Source: Paraburkholderia tagetis (GTDB lineage: Bacteria > Pseudomonadota > Gammaproteobacteria > Burkholderiales > Burkholderiaceae). From it: DNA of 64,000 bases. Where the stretch lies: positions 62,001 to 126,000 of the forward strand of contig NZ_JAKLJA010000003.1 of NCBI RefSeq assembly GCF_022213065.1, given 5' to 3'. This document shows, in pieces, positions 28,502 to 37,381 of the stretch (positions are counted from its first letter, which is position 1; each line of letters begins with the position of its first letter). Below the pieces are notes generated by a model. That model ran no database searches. It saw nothing but the letters and a program-made list of their open reading frames with translations, and had not been told where the DNA came from. The translations under genes and the position numbers were made by a program.

Positions 28502-29866
28502 ATGATTGCCAAAAGCTATCAAATTCGTGCAATGCGTAAAGACAGGCGAGTCAGCTTGCCACGTACTGGTTTTTGGCTTTTGGTATTTTCCTATCTGGCA
28601 TTTTGCGTGTCAGATATGATGTTGTCTATTCAAGATGACAACTCTCAGATGGTCAAGATTGTGGCTTTTATGGCACTAGGGCTGGCTGTGATGTTGCGTC
28701 CAAAATTCCACAAGCGAATATTACTTGTGGGATTGCTATTGTTCGTGTTTTTGATCGCAATCGGGCGCTCCTTCAACGTCGCAGCAGGTGTCGACGAGCT
28801 TCAAAGATTTGTCTTTCCGATTGCAATTACGTTGGCCATCTATGCTTACAAGGATAGAATTAATTCACTTGCGTCGATATTTTTGATTGTTGTTATATCG
28901 AATGATATATTTCAGTGCTATTTCTATCTGGCATATGTAACGAAACTCCCACTTATTGTCCCAGTTCGGATTGACTCCGGGCTGTATCTGCGAGCTCAAG
29001 GCTGGATAGGTTTTTTTTCGGAATTTGGGTTTATGAATTTTTGCGCGCTTGTTATATGCGCGATTAAAGGCGGTGATGCGGCAGGAAAATTAAGAAAGAC
29101 GTTCTTTCTAATTTTTGCTCTGTTAAGTTTTTCTTTTAAGCTTTTTGTGATTATTTTGTTTTATCCGATTGTATTCAGAAAAACTGGCTGGAAAGCATCT
29201 GTTGCTCCACTGATGATTGCTGTGATTGTTTTGGCTGTTTTTATTTCTGGGTATCTAGATGATATTGTTGGCTTGGCATCATCAAAAGTAGCATTCTATA
29301 TTACCGCCGGGAATTCAGCGCGCGCCGAGTCATATCGGGTTATGTGGGAGTCGTTGAGTGGCGGAAATTTTCTGGGTGAAGGTTTGGGTGCATTCGGTGG
29401 GCCGGCATCTGTAAAGTTCAATTCTCCGCTGTATTCTAAATATCATTTCGATTGGTATGGGATGGGCGGAATTTTGAAAACAACTGATACGTTTTATCCA
29501 CATTTGTTTGTTGAGCTTGGTTTATTGGGTGGCGCAATTTGGCTTTATCTGGTGATCATGTACGGTCAACGAGATGTCATGAGCCGCGCCTGGATTTTCG
29601 TTACCTGTGCTTTCTTGTTTGATAATTTGTTTTCGTTGGCAATATTGTCGCCATCGTATGTTTTTTCGGCATTTCTGGTTTTGTATGTGATTAGCCAATC
29701 TAGGCCCACGGAGAAGGATGGGTGCTCGCTTGACGGACGGTATCGTGATAAAGATATTGGTTGTTACAAATATGTATCCTGGGAGAAATCGAAAAAATTT
29801 CACACAGGGAATATTCATAGAGGAGCAAGTCGAATCAATCAGGAGGATAAAAAACTGCCAAGTTGA
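28502..29866 (+). CDS. O-antigen/capsule polymerase-like membrane protein (Wzy candidate)
   Basis: 454 residues with about 11-12 membrane helices and a larger periplasmic loop (about 285-330), the general layout of Wzy polymerases, which are too divergent to identify by motif. Its position between the flippase and the glycosyltransferase supports the call. AT-rich codon use. The last 50 or so residues after the final helix are hydrophilic and are encoded in DNA that also codes, in another frame, for the start of the next protein (149-bp overlap). A frameshift or an unusual natural overlap is possible. No strong Shine-Dalgarno precedes the ATG; Met11 is an alternative start. Confidence 0.75.
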   Translation: MIAKSYQIRAMRKDRRVSLPRTGFWLLVFSYLAFCVSDMMLSIQDDNSQMVKIVAFMALGLAVMLRPKFHKRILLVGLLLFVFLIAIGRSFNVAAGVDELQRFVFPIAITLAIYAYKDRINSLASIFLIVVISNDIFQCYFYLAYVTKLPLIVPVRIDSGLYLRAQGWIGFFSEFGFMNFCALVICAIKGGDAAGKLRKTFFLIFALLSFSFKLFVIILFYPIVFRKTGWKASVAPLMIAVIVLAVFISGYLDDIVGLASSKVAFYITAGNSARAESYRVMWESLSGGNFLGEGLGAFGGPASVKFNSPLYSKYHFDWYGMGGILKTTDTFYPHLFVELGLLGGAIWLYLVIMYGQRDVMSRAWIFVTCAFLFDNLFSLAILSPSYVFSAFLVLYVISQSRPTEKDGCSLDGRYRDKDIGCYKYVSWEKSKKFHTGNIHRGASRINQEDKKLPS

Positions 29867-30749
29867 CGTTTTCGTTATTGAAGGGTTTGGTGGGAAGTTG
29901 GCCTATTTGTCAAGTATTTTCCGTGTCTTGCGCAGAGTGCTGGCAAAAAAATACGATGTCGTGCATTACCATTTTGGAATTTCAGCATGCTCAGCTCCGT
30001 TGGTGAGACTTCTAACGGGAGCTTCTATCGTTATTACTTTCCACGGCTCCGACATCATGGGCGGGCGGTTAATGAGAGAGATTTCGCTGTTTTTCGCGAA
30101 ATTTTCTGACGCGTGCGTGGCAGTTAGTGATGAGATCAAGGAGCAAGTGTTACGAGTATCTGGGCATTGCTGGGTCGTGCCTTGCGCAGTAAATGAGAAT
30201 CTTTTTTCAGAGTCAGATGCTGTTCCACGTAACGAGCGGCAACAGAAAATTATCGTATTCCCATCGTCGATTTTTCGGCCAGAGAAAAATTACCCGCTTT
30301 TCGAGCAGACGCTTGAAATTTTACGCCGTGACTATCGGATGGACGTCATCGAGAAGCATATCGACGGACTTGGGCGCTCTGAGGTCAGGCAACTACTCGA
30401 GAATGCTGACTGTTTGTTGATGACATCTCACCGTGAGGGGTCGCCGCAATCGATTAAGGAATCAATGGCGATGAATTTGCCAATCGTTTCGGTCGATGTC
30501 GGAGATGTTCGTTATTTGCTTGGCGACTGTGAAGGTACCGCAGTTGTTAGCGACCGAGTTCCGGCGACCTTGGCCAGTGAGGTCGCACGTTTTATTTCTG
30601 CTGGAAGGCATTCGCACGGAAGAGCGCGCCTAAAGGATTTGCAGTATTTTTCCTCGGATGTTGCAAAAAAAATATTCGGAATTTATGAGGTGCTGATCAA
30701 AAGGAAAGGCGGAATGGGTGAGGGAGTTACCTCGGATACTGGGTCATAG
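29718..30749 (+). CDS. Glycosyltransferase family 4-type (GT-B)
   Basis: 343 residues. ATG 29718 has GGAG upstream at close spacing; GTG 29745 (VIKILVVTNMYP) is the start that best matches the family. N-terminal domain with TFHGSDIMGG, C-terminal donor-binding domain with the E-x7-E-like motif EGSPQSIKESMA (about 255-266). It probably adds one sugar to the lipid-linked repeat unit using a nucleotide-sugar donor; donor and acceptor are unknown. AT-rich like its neighbours. The gene overlaps the end of the polymerase gene and precedes the WecG/TagA gene by eight bases. Confidence 0.85.
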   Translation: MGARLTDGIVIKILVVTNMYPGRNRKNFTQGIFIEEQVESIRRIKNCQVDVFVIEGFGGKLAYLSSIFRVLRRVLAKKYDVVHYHFGISACSAPLVRLLTGASIVITFHGSDIMGGRLMREISLFFAKFSDACVAVSDEIKEQVLRVSGHCWVVPCAVNENLFSESDAVPRNERQQKIIVFPSSIFRPEKNYPLFEQTLEILRRDYRMDVIEKHIDGLGRSEVRQLLENADCLLMTSHREGSPQSIKESMAMNLPIVSVDVGDVRYLLGDCEGTAVVSDRVPATLASEVARFISAGRHSHGRARLKDLQYFSSDVAKKIFGIYEVLIKRKGGMGEGVTSDTGS

Positions 30750-30757
30750 GTGAAACG

Positions 30758-31498
30758 ATGGAAAGAATCAGCTTGTTTTCCTGTCCAATGGACGTTGCTA
30801 CGATGGACGAGACGGTAGACTGGATTGCTGATAGAGCGAGCAAACGGCAATTCACACAACATGTCGTAGTCAATGTGGCGAAATTGGTGAATATGCGAAG
30901 CGACGCCAAGCTTGCGGAATCGGTTCGTGGTTGCGATTTGATAAATATCGACGGTATGGGTGTGGTATGGGCCGCTCGTCTCCTGGGGCACCCAGTTAAG
31001 GAACGTGTCGCCGGAGCAGATCTATTTGAGCGTCTCGTTGGCGTGTCGGCGGACATGGGTTTCCCGGTTTTCTTTCTTGGGGGCACTGAAACGGTTGTTG
31101 AACGAACAGCAGCGGTACTGACCGGGCGTTATCCGGGGCTGAAGGTAGCGGGCTTTCATCACGGTTACTTTTGGGAAGACGAGCAAAAAATGGTCGAAGA
31201 AATTCGAGCGTCCGGCGCGCGCCTTCTATTTGTTGCAATAACTTCACCAAAGAAAGAAATATTCATTGAGCGCTGGGGAGATCGGCTTGGTGTAGATTTT
31301 GTGATGGGTGTTGGCGGTACATTCGATATTGTCGCCGGAGCAGTCCGCCGGGCACCGGAATGGATGCAGAGTGCTGGATTGGAGTGGTTGTTCCGGGTAA
31401 TTCAGGAGCCGCGCAGGATGTGGCGCCGATATCTGGTTACGAATAGCAAATTCGCCGTAATGCTTGTTAAAGCCCGGATTGCAGCGGCACTCAGATGA
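30758..31498 (+). CDS. WecG/TagA/CpsF family glycosyltransferase
   Basis: 246 residues, the full family length. Signatures: VNVAKLVNMR, INIDGMGVVWAARLLG, ADLFERLVG, FFLGG, VAITSPKKEIFIE and VMGVGGTFDIVAGAVRRAPEWMQ, with the conserved Asp after IN. In characterised members, WecG transfers ManNAcA and TagA transfers ManNAc to lipid-linked GlcNAc. With wecB and wecC five genes upstream, a ManNAcA (or ManNAc) transferase is a well-supported inference. Moderately AT-rich. Confidence 0.9.
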   Translation: MERISLFSCPMDVATMDETVDWIADRASKRQFTQHVVVNVAKLVNMRSDAKLAESVRGCDLINIDGMGVVWAARLLGHPVKERVAGADLFERLVGVSADMGFPVFFLGGTETVVERTAAVLTGRYPGLKVAGFHHGYFWEDEQKMVEEIRASGARLLFVAITSPKKEIFIERWGDRLGVDFVMGVGGTFDIVAGAVRRAPEWMQSAGLEWLFRVIQEPRRMWRRYLVTNSKFAVMLVKARIAAALR

Positions 31499-31514
31499 AC
31501 TGCGTGATACGGCA

Positions 31515-32294
31515 ATGAACAAGAACTTATTACGGGTTAGCGTACTCGCGGCTATACAGGTGTTGAGTTTGAGTCTTTCAAACTGTACAACAGCCGACGG
31601 CGGCACGTATGAGCAGTTGTACAACAGCGCATGGGGGCGAGGTATTGACCCCAGGCTCGTTATTCAGGCGCCACGTAGCGCAGTCTCCGTCGTGAGTAGC
31701 CCGGTGTTTCATGGGCATGCTTTGCGGGTATCTATCGATCGATCTGATGACTTTCACAATGTCGCAAACGGAACGCCTCGTGGGGAGATCGCATTTGCGC
31801 GAATTTTTCGATTCGAACCGAACACGTTATATGAAATCGGTTGGTCGACGTCGATACCGTCTGGCTACAAATTCGACTCTTTGCAGCCGGAACTATTTAC
31901 CCAGGTGCTGCAGGGTCCGGAGGGCGGGCTTGGGCCCCCGCCATTCTCTATCCGGCTTGTAGATGGACGCTATCAAGTCGAAATTCGAAGTGCCGCTAAA
32001 GCCGCACCACATGTATTCGTGTTCGGTGATCCGGCGGCAGATGAGGGAAATGTTGTCCACTGGAAATTGCGCTATCGGCCAGACCACGCTGGAACCAACG
32101 CTGTAAGCGATTTGTTCATGAATGGCGTAAATGTCGTTCGCTGCCATGGATGTGGGAATGCCTATGCCAACGATAGGGGCGCGTATTTGAAGATGGGGAT
32201 CTACAAATGGTGGTGGCAATCGAGGCCATCGGATGTTAGCGTGCGAACGCTCTATTTCGGAAATGTGCTCGTCAAACGCTTCTTGTCGAAATAG
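31515..32294 (+). CDS. Polysaccharide-lyase-like lipoprotein (heparin lyase I/PL superfamily)
   Basis: 259 residues from ATG 31515. A lipoprotein-type signal ends at LSLSNC (Cys24), so export and membrane anchoring are likely. The mature part looks like the jelly-roll polysaccharide lyase family (PF14099-like): GEIAFARIFRFEPNTLYEIGW, then PPPFSIRLVDGRYQVEIR, and the terminal YLKMGIYKWWW block that is characteristic of the family. Such lyases cut uronic-acid polymers by beta-elimination. Being 16 bp after the WecG-like gene, it probably acts on the polymer made here, for clearing misrouted chains, trimming or release. Substrate is inferred only. Confidence 0.7.
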   Translation: MNKNLLRVSVLAAIQVLSLSLSNCTTADGGTYEQLYNSAWGRGIDPRLVIQAPRSAVSVVSSPVFHGHALRVSIDRSDDFHNVANGTPRGEIAFARIFRFEPNTLYEIGWSTSIPSGYKFDSLQPELFTQVLQGPEGGLGPPPFSIRLVDGRYQVEIRSAAKAAPHVFVFGDPAADEGNVVHWKLRYRPDHAGTNAVSDLFMNGVNVVRCHGCGNAYANDRGAYLKMGIYKWWWQSRPSDVSVRTLYFGNVLVKRFLSK

Positions 32295-32328
32295 TGTGAC
32301 TCTCAAGTACCGGCCCCGAGTGCCCCGG

Positions 32329-32751
32329 TCAGTTCGCCTTCTGCCCGATCTCTCGCGCCGGTATGCCGACGACAGTTGTGTGCGGCGCCACGTTTGTAAG
32401 AACCACCGAATTTGCGCCAATTACGGCGCCTCGACCGATTCGGATTGGGCCAAGGACGCACGCTCCTGCACCGATTACGACGCCGTCCTCTATGACCGGC
32501 GCACCCGGTTGTCCTTTGCCCTTGCCGCCAATTACGACGTTTGGAGAGATTATGATGTTGGAGCCGAGTCGGGCGTTTTTGTGGACGACAATGCCGAGGC
32601 CCTGATAGCCAAACGTTACATTCTTTCCCACTTGCACCGAAGGGGGGAGGGATACGGAGAAGAGCACCCGATTTATTATTTTTAGAATCCAGGGTAAAGT
32701 TGGAATCCGCAGGCGAAACAACAGGTTTGCCAGCCGATAAATATAAATCAT
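32329..32751 (-). CDS. Hexapeptide-repeat O-acetyltransferase (serine acetyltransferase-like)
   Basis: 140 residues (a GTG one codon upstream is an equal start). An N-terminal helix precedes left-handed beta-helix hexapeptide repeats: VGKNVTFGYQG, VIGGKGKGQPGAPVIEDG, VVIGAGACVLGPIRIG, AVIGANSVVLTNVA and VVGIPAREIG, with a candidate catalytic His in GIVVHKNARLG. The short form matches acetyltransferases found in capsule and O-antigen clusters rather than full-length CysE. It is convergent with the lyase gene and AT-rich, so it appears to be part of the cluster and may acetylate a sugar of the repeat unit. Confidence 0.8.
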   Translation of the reverse strand: MIYIYRLANLLFRLRIPTLPWILKIINRVLFSVSLPPSVQVGKNVTFGYQGLGIVVHKNARLGSNIIISPNVVIGGKGKGQPGAPVIEDGVVIGAGACVLGPIRIGRGAVIGANSVVLTNVAPHTTVVGIPAREIGQKAN

Positions 32752-32885
32752 CACGACACCAATTAACGTGGAGGACAGTGGTTAACATGTCACATGGTGT
32801 CGTGACGATTCAATAGTACTCTTCCTAATTTTCCAGCCTGCTGCAAGTCAATGGTCAAGGTAGGCGAGAACCGAGCGACCTTCCT

Positions 32886-33797
32886 TCACATCCCCGGCAC
32901 CATCTCCGGCGGATGCTGCTTGAGCTGCTTCCTGGCCTCCCTGAACTCAGGAAAGATAGACTCCACAGTCTGCCAGAACCGCGGACTATGATTCATCTCT
33001 CTGAGGTGCGCGAGTTCATGCGCGACAACGTAATCAACAACCGAAAGCGGAAAATGAATCAACCGCCAGTTGAGTCGGATCCTGCCTTCGCTCGAGCAGC
33101 TCCCCCAGCGCGTCATTGCCGAAGAAAGCGCATAGGACCGAAAGGAAACGCCCAGCTTCGCCGCATAAACCGCAAGCCGTTCGCCAAAGACGCGCGTCGC
33201 CTCGCCCTGTAGCCACCCGGTCACCCGATCCTTGATCTGCTGCGTATCCGCATGAAGCGGTAGTGGCAACGCCAGCACACGCGTCGCTTCGTCGAACGCC
33301 AGTAAGGAAGCCCCAAGCCTCACGCGCAACGGCTTGCCGAGATAAGGCAGCTCGGCGCCGTCGCTCCACTCCACGCGCGGCAGCGCACGTTGCTCCACGC
33401 GCGTTTGCCACTCGACCAGCTTCGCGAAGATCCAGCGCTGCTTTTCGGCGATCGCCGTTTCAATGTCGGCAATCGTCACCCACCGGGGCGCGGTGATCGT
33501 GAGCCCGGTTCCGTCGATAGCAAACCCAATCGACTTGCGCGACGAGCGCTTGAGCCGATACTGCAGCGTGCGCGCCCCCATTTCGAGCGTGCGCAGCCGC
33601 GTGCCATCGGGCGCAAGCGGCGCCTTGGACGGCTTGAAAGGCGATTGCGTGGCAGGTGTGACAGGCGGTGCAGAAAAGGGCGATGCCGTGGAGGGGGCGG
33701 GGGGAGCAACAACTGGCGCCGGCTCGGCAAAGAGCGGCAAATCGAGTTGCCCGTTATCGAGCGCCGCGGAGGGACGCGGCGTAGGTGACTTCTGCAT
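32886..33797 (-). CDS. YgjP-like zinc metalloprotein (M48-family metallopeptidase fold)
   Basis: 303 residues. The C-terminal 200 residues match the YgjP/DUF45 family, with HELAHLREMNHSPRFW giving the HExxH zinc motif plus the downstream His. The N-terminal 75 or so residues are Pro/Ala/Ser-rich and probably disordered. The family is described as metal-dependent hydrolase; its natural substrate is not settled. It is the first gene after the polysaccharide cluster to return to GC-rich codon use, and it leads into the plsC-gmhB-glyS-glyQ group. Confidence 0.85.
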   Translation of the reverse strand: MQKSPTPRPSAALDNGQLDLPLFAEPAPVVAPPAPSTASPFSAPPVTPATQSPFKPSKAPLAPDGTRLRTLEMGARTLQYRLKRSSRKSIGFAIDGTGLTITAPRWVTIADIETAIAEKQRWIFAKLVEWQTRVEQRALPRVEWSDGAELPYLGKPLRVRLGASLLAFDEATRVLALPLPLHADTQQIKDRVTGWLQGEATRVFGERLAVYAAKLGVSFRSYALSSAMTRWGSCSSEGRIRLNWRLIHFPLSVVDYVVAHELAHLREMNHSPRFWQTVESIFPEFREARKQLKQHPPEMVPGM

Positions 33798-33864
33798 CGT
33801 CAGGCTGGGTGCGGGATTGCGTGCGTGGCGCGTGTGGCCGGCTTACAACGCGAGCGCTGGAGCG

Positions 33865-34626
33865 TCAAATCCGCGCGGCGTCTGCCGATGCGCCATCCGT
33901 TTCGCGATACGCGCCAGGATCGATACGTCGCATTTCGGCTTCGATCCAGTTTTCCACGCGCGTATTCACCTGGTCGGGCGTGAGCCCGGTTGTCTCGATC
34001 GGCTTGCCGATCGACACCGTGACTATACCCGCATATTTGATGAACGAGTTGCGGGGCCAGACACGTCCCGCGTTGTGCGCGATCGGCACGACGGGGGCGC
34101 CCGTGGAGATCGCAAAGCGCGCGCCGCCGGTTTTGTACTTGCCTTGCTTGCCCACCGGCGTGCGCGTGCCTTCCGGGAACATGATGACCCAGGCGCCTTC
34201 TGCCATGCGCGCTTTACCCTGGCGCGTCACGGAGGCGAACGCATACTTGCCTTCCTTGCGGTCGATGTGAACCATCTTCAGCATGCCCAGCGCCCAGCCG
34301 AAGAACGGCACGTAGAGCAGTTCGCGCTTGAACACGAAGCACAGCGGACGCGGCATCAGCGCGGGAAGCGCCACCGTTTCCCAGGCCGATTGATGCTTCG
34401 AGAGCAGCACGGCGGGTCCGTTGGGCAGGTTCTCCATGCCTTCGATGCGGTAGCGGATGCCGTTGAGCCAGCGCGCGACGAACACTGTCGAGCGGCACCA
34501 GCCCACGGCCATCCAGTAGCGCCGCTCGGCGTTCAGGAACGGGAACGCGATGAAGCACGCCGTCGCGTAGGGGATCGTGTAGACGATCAGGTAGATGAAC
34601 AGCAGCAGGGAGCGGATGAAGCGCAT
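33865..34626 (-). CDS. plsC: 1-acyl-sn-glycerol-3-phosphate acyltransferase (PlsC family)
   Basis: 253 residues from the ATG at 34626; the frame is open upstream but conserved sequence begins at MRFIRSLLLFIYLIVY, an N-terminal membrane helix. Acyltransferase motifs: SKHQSAWET (an H-x4-E form of the usual H-x4-D motif), VHIDRKEG, and FPEGTRT. It acylates lysophosphatidic acid at the inner membrane to give phosphatidic acid. 32 bp downstream of gmhB, on the same strand as gmhB, glyS and glyQ. Confidence 0.9.
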   Translation of the reverse strand: MRFIRSLLLFIYLIVYTIPYATACFIAFPFLNAERRYWMAVGWCRSTVFVARWLNGIRYRIEGMENLPNGPAVLLSKHQSAWETVALPALMPRPLCFVFKRELLYVPFFGWALGMLKMVHIDRKEGKYAFASVTRQGKARMAEGAWVIMFPEGTRTPVGKQGKYKTGGARFAISTGAPVVPIAHNAGRVWPRNSFIKYAGIVTVSIGKPIETTGLTPDQVNTRVENWIEAEMRRIDPGAYRETDGASADAARI

Positions 34627-34658
34627 CGGTAGGACCGTTCGGTGGGGCAGGGGGCGCG

Positions 34659-35222
34659 TCAGGCCTGCTCGTTCGCGAGGAAATCGAGCACGAACGCGCG
34701 CAGGTCGGTGTGCACTTTCGTGCCTTCGGGCAGGCCACCCGCCGCGAGTGTCTTCTCGCCTTTGCCCGTGCGCACGAGGTGCGTGGGAAAGCCGAGCACC
34801 GCGCCCGCCTGGAGGTCGCGCAGCGAATCGCCCACGACGGGCGTATCCGCGGGATCGATCTCGAAGCGGTCGGCAATCATCTTGAGCATGCCGGGCTTGG
34901 GCTTGCGGCAGTCGCAATGATCCTGCGCGGTGTGCGGGCAGAAGAACACCGCATCGATGCGTCCGCCCACGGCGGCGGCCTGGCGTTGCATCTTCGCGTG
35001 CATCTCGTTGAGCGCCGTCGTATCGAACAGCCCTCGGCCGATGCCGGACTGGTTCGTCGCGACGGCGACGCGATAGCCCGCCTGGTTCAGGCGAGCGATC
35101 GCTTCGAGGCTGCCCGGAATCGCGATCCATTCGTCCACCGACTTGATGAACGCGTCGGAGTCGGCGTTGATCACGCCGTCGCGGTCGAGGATCACGAGTT
35201 TTCGGCTGGGGATGGTCGGCAT
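34659..35222 (-). CDS. gmhB: D-glycero-beta-D-manno-heptose-1,7-bisphosphate 7-phosphatase GmhB
   Basis: 187 residues. HAD-superfamily phosphatase with the nucleophile motif DRDGVIN (Asp13, Asp15), TNQSGIGRGLF, the zinc-binding cluster FFCPHTAQDHCDCRKPKPGM, and VVGDSLRDL. It removes the C7 phosphate in ADP-heptose synthesis for the LPS inner core. Ends 32 bp before plsC; follows glyS by 31 bp. Confidence 0.95.
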   Translation of the reverse strand: MPTIPSRKLVILDRDGVINADSDAFIKSVDEWIAIPGSLEAIARLNQAGYRVAVATNQSGIGRGLFDTTALNEMHAKMQRQAAAVGGRIDAVFFCPHTAQDHCDCRKPKPGMLKMIADRFEIDPADTPVVGDSLRDLQAGAVLGFPTHLVRTGKGEKTLAAGGLPEGTKVHTDLRAFVLDFLANEQA

Positions 35223-35253
35223 GGCGTCGTTCAGTAGAGTGTCGCGACAGCCA

Positions 35254-37365
35254 TCACGCGGCGAGGCGCGAGATGTCGGCCACGCTGTTCATCTGGCGAT
35301 GCAGCGCCTTGAGCAGCGCGAGGCGGTTCGCTCGCAGCGCCGGGTCTTCCGCGTTGACCATCACGTCATTGAAGAACGTGTCGACGGTTTCGCGCAGTGC
35401 CGCGAGCGCCGTGAGCGCGCCGGTGTACTCGCGCGCGGCCAGTTGCGTCTGCACGCGCGGCGCGACCTGTTCGAGCTGCGCGAACAGCGCTTTTTCGGCG
35501 CCTTCCACGAAGAGCGCGCTCTGCACGTCTGCATGCTCGATGCCATCGGACTTCTTGAGGATGTTCGAGATGCGCTTGTTGGCCGCCGCGAGCGAAGCCG
35601 CTTCCTCGAGCGCCGCGAATTCGCGCACGGCGTCCAGACGCGCGACGATATCGTCGAGGCGCGTGGGGTTCATCGCGAGCACCGCGTCGATTTCCTGCGC
35701 CGCGTAGCCGCGTTCGCGCAGCATGCCGCGCAGGCGGTCCATGCAGAATTCGTAGATCGCTTGCGTCGATTCGGTCACGGCATCGCTTATGCCAGGATTC
35801 GCGGCGAATTGCGCGTAAGTCGTGCGCAGCAGTTCGACCAGATCGAGCGGCAGTTGCTTCTCGACCAGGATGCGCAGCACGCCCAGTGCGTGGCGGCGCA
35901 GCGCGAACGGGTCCTTCTCGCCGGTCGGCGCGAGGCCGATGCCCCAGATGCCCACGAGCGTTTCGAGCTTGTCCGCGAGCGCGACGATCGTGCCCGTGGC
36001 CGTGCCCGGCAGCGTGTCGCCGGAGAAGCGCGGCTGGTAGTGCTCGGTGCACGCGATGGCCACTTCCTCGGGCTCACCGTCGTGGCGCGCGTAATAGGTG
36101 CCCATCGTGCCTTGCAGCTCGGGGAACTCGCCCACCATGTCGGTCAGCAGGTCGGCCTTGGCGAGGCGCGCGCCGCGCTTTGCAAGCGCAACGTCGGCGC
36201 CGCCCAGTTGCGCGATGGCGCCCGCGAGCGCTTCGAGGCGCTCCACGCGCGCGAGCTGCGAGCCGAGCTTGTTGTGATAGACCACGTTGGCGAGCAGCGG
36301 CACGCGCGCGGCCAGCGGCTTCTTCTTGTCCTGCTCGAAGAAGAACTTGGCGTCCGCGAGGCGCGGGCGCACGACGCGCTCGTTGCCTTCCACGATCTCG
36401 CCGGGCGTTTCGGTCTCGATGTTCGAGACGATCAGAAAACGCGAGCGCAGGCGGCCTGCGGCGTCGGTGAGCGCGAAGTACTTCTGGTTCGTCTGCATCG
36501 TGAGGATCAGGCATTCCTGCGGCACTTGCAGGAATTCGTCCTCGAACTTGCACGCGTACACGACCGGCCATTCGACGAGCGAGTTCACTTCGTCGAGCAG
36601 CGCTTCGGGCATGACGACCTGGTCGTCGCCGGCTTGCTCGATGAGCTGTTCGCGGATCGCTTCGCGGCGGTCCGCATAGCTTGCGATCACGTGGCCCTTG
36701 TGCTGCAGCGTGTGCGCGTAGTCGTCGGCTTGCGTGATGGCGACGTTGCCGTGCGAGAGGAAACGGTGGCCGCGTGTGGTGTCGCCGGCGTCGATGCCGA
36801 ATGCCGTGACCGGCACGACACGCTCGCCGTGCAGGACCGTGAGGCGGTGCACGGGGCGCACGAACTGCACGTTGCTGCCGTCGGGGCGCTGGTACGTCAT
36901 GACCTTCGGGATCGGCAGCTTGCCGAGCGCTTCGTCGAGCACGGCTTGCAGGCCGTCGGCGAGCGTCGCGCCCGGCGCCGAGTAGCGCAGGAAGAACGCT
37001 TCGTTCTTGCCGTCGCTCGCGCGTTCGAGGTCGCTAACCGGGAAGTCGGGGAAGCCGAGTGCCGCGAGCTTCTTCGCGAGCGGTGCGGTGGGCTGGCCGT
37101 TGGCGTCGAGCGCGACCGAAACGGGCAGCACTTTTTCGCGCACCTGCTTTTCGGGCGCGACGTTGCGCACGTTCTTGATCGTCACGGCGAGACGGCGCGG
37201 CGTGGCGTAGCGTTCGAACGAGAGATCGCCTTCGATCAGGTCGCGCGCGGCGAGACGCTGTGCGATGCCTTCGGCGAACGCGTCGCCGAGGCGCGCGAGG
37301 GCTTTCGGCGGCAGTTCCTCGGTCAGCAGTTCGACGAGGAGAGTGGCGTGATGAGCTTGAGTCAT
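35254..37365 (-). CDS. glyS: Glycyl-tRNA synthetase beta subunit
   Basis: 703 residues, the normal size for GlyS (about 690-700). Opens with [20 protein letters not shown] and contains [19 protein letters not shown], the HD-like [20 protein letters not shown] segment and a C-terminal anticodon-binding DALR-like region ([11 protein letters not shown]). With GlyQ it forms the alpha2beta2 enzyme that charges tRNA-Gly. glyQ ends 16 bp upstream of its start, so the two are co-transcribed. Confidence 0.97.
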   Translation of the reverse strand: MTQAHHATLLVELLTEELPPKALARLGDAFAEGIAQRLAARDLIEGDLSFERYATPRRLAVTIKNVRNVAPEKQVREKVLPVSVALDANGQPTAPLAKKLAALGFPDFPVSDLERASDGKNEAFFLRYSAPGATLADGLQAVLDEALGKLPIPKVMTYQRPDGSNVQFVRPVHRLTVLHGERVVPVTAFGIDAGDTTRGHRFLSHGNVAITQADDYAHTLQHKGHVIASYADRREAIREQLIEQAGDDQVVMPEALLDEVNSLVEWPVVYACKFEDEFLQVPQECLILTMQTNQKYFALTDAAGRLRSRFLIVSNIETETPGEIVEGNERVVRPRLADAKFFFEQDKKKPLAARVPLLANVVYHNKLGSQLARVERLEALAGAIAQLGGADVALAKRGARLAKADLLTDMVGEFPELQGTMGTYYARHDGEPEEVAIACTEHYQPRFSGDTLPGTATGTIVALADKLETLVGIWGIGLAPTGEKDPFALRRHALGVLRILVEKQLPLDLVELLRTTYAQFAANPGISDAVTESTQAIYEFCMDRLRGMLRERGYAAQEIDAVLAMNPTRLDDIVARLDAVREFAALEEAASLAAANKRISNILKKSDGIEHADVQSALFVEGAEKALFAQLEQVAPRVQTQLAAREYTGALTALAALRETVDTFFNDVMVNAEDPALRANRLALLKALHRQMNSVADISRLAA

Positions 37366-37381
37366 TGTTCTGAAGATCCGG

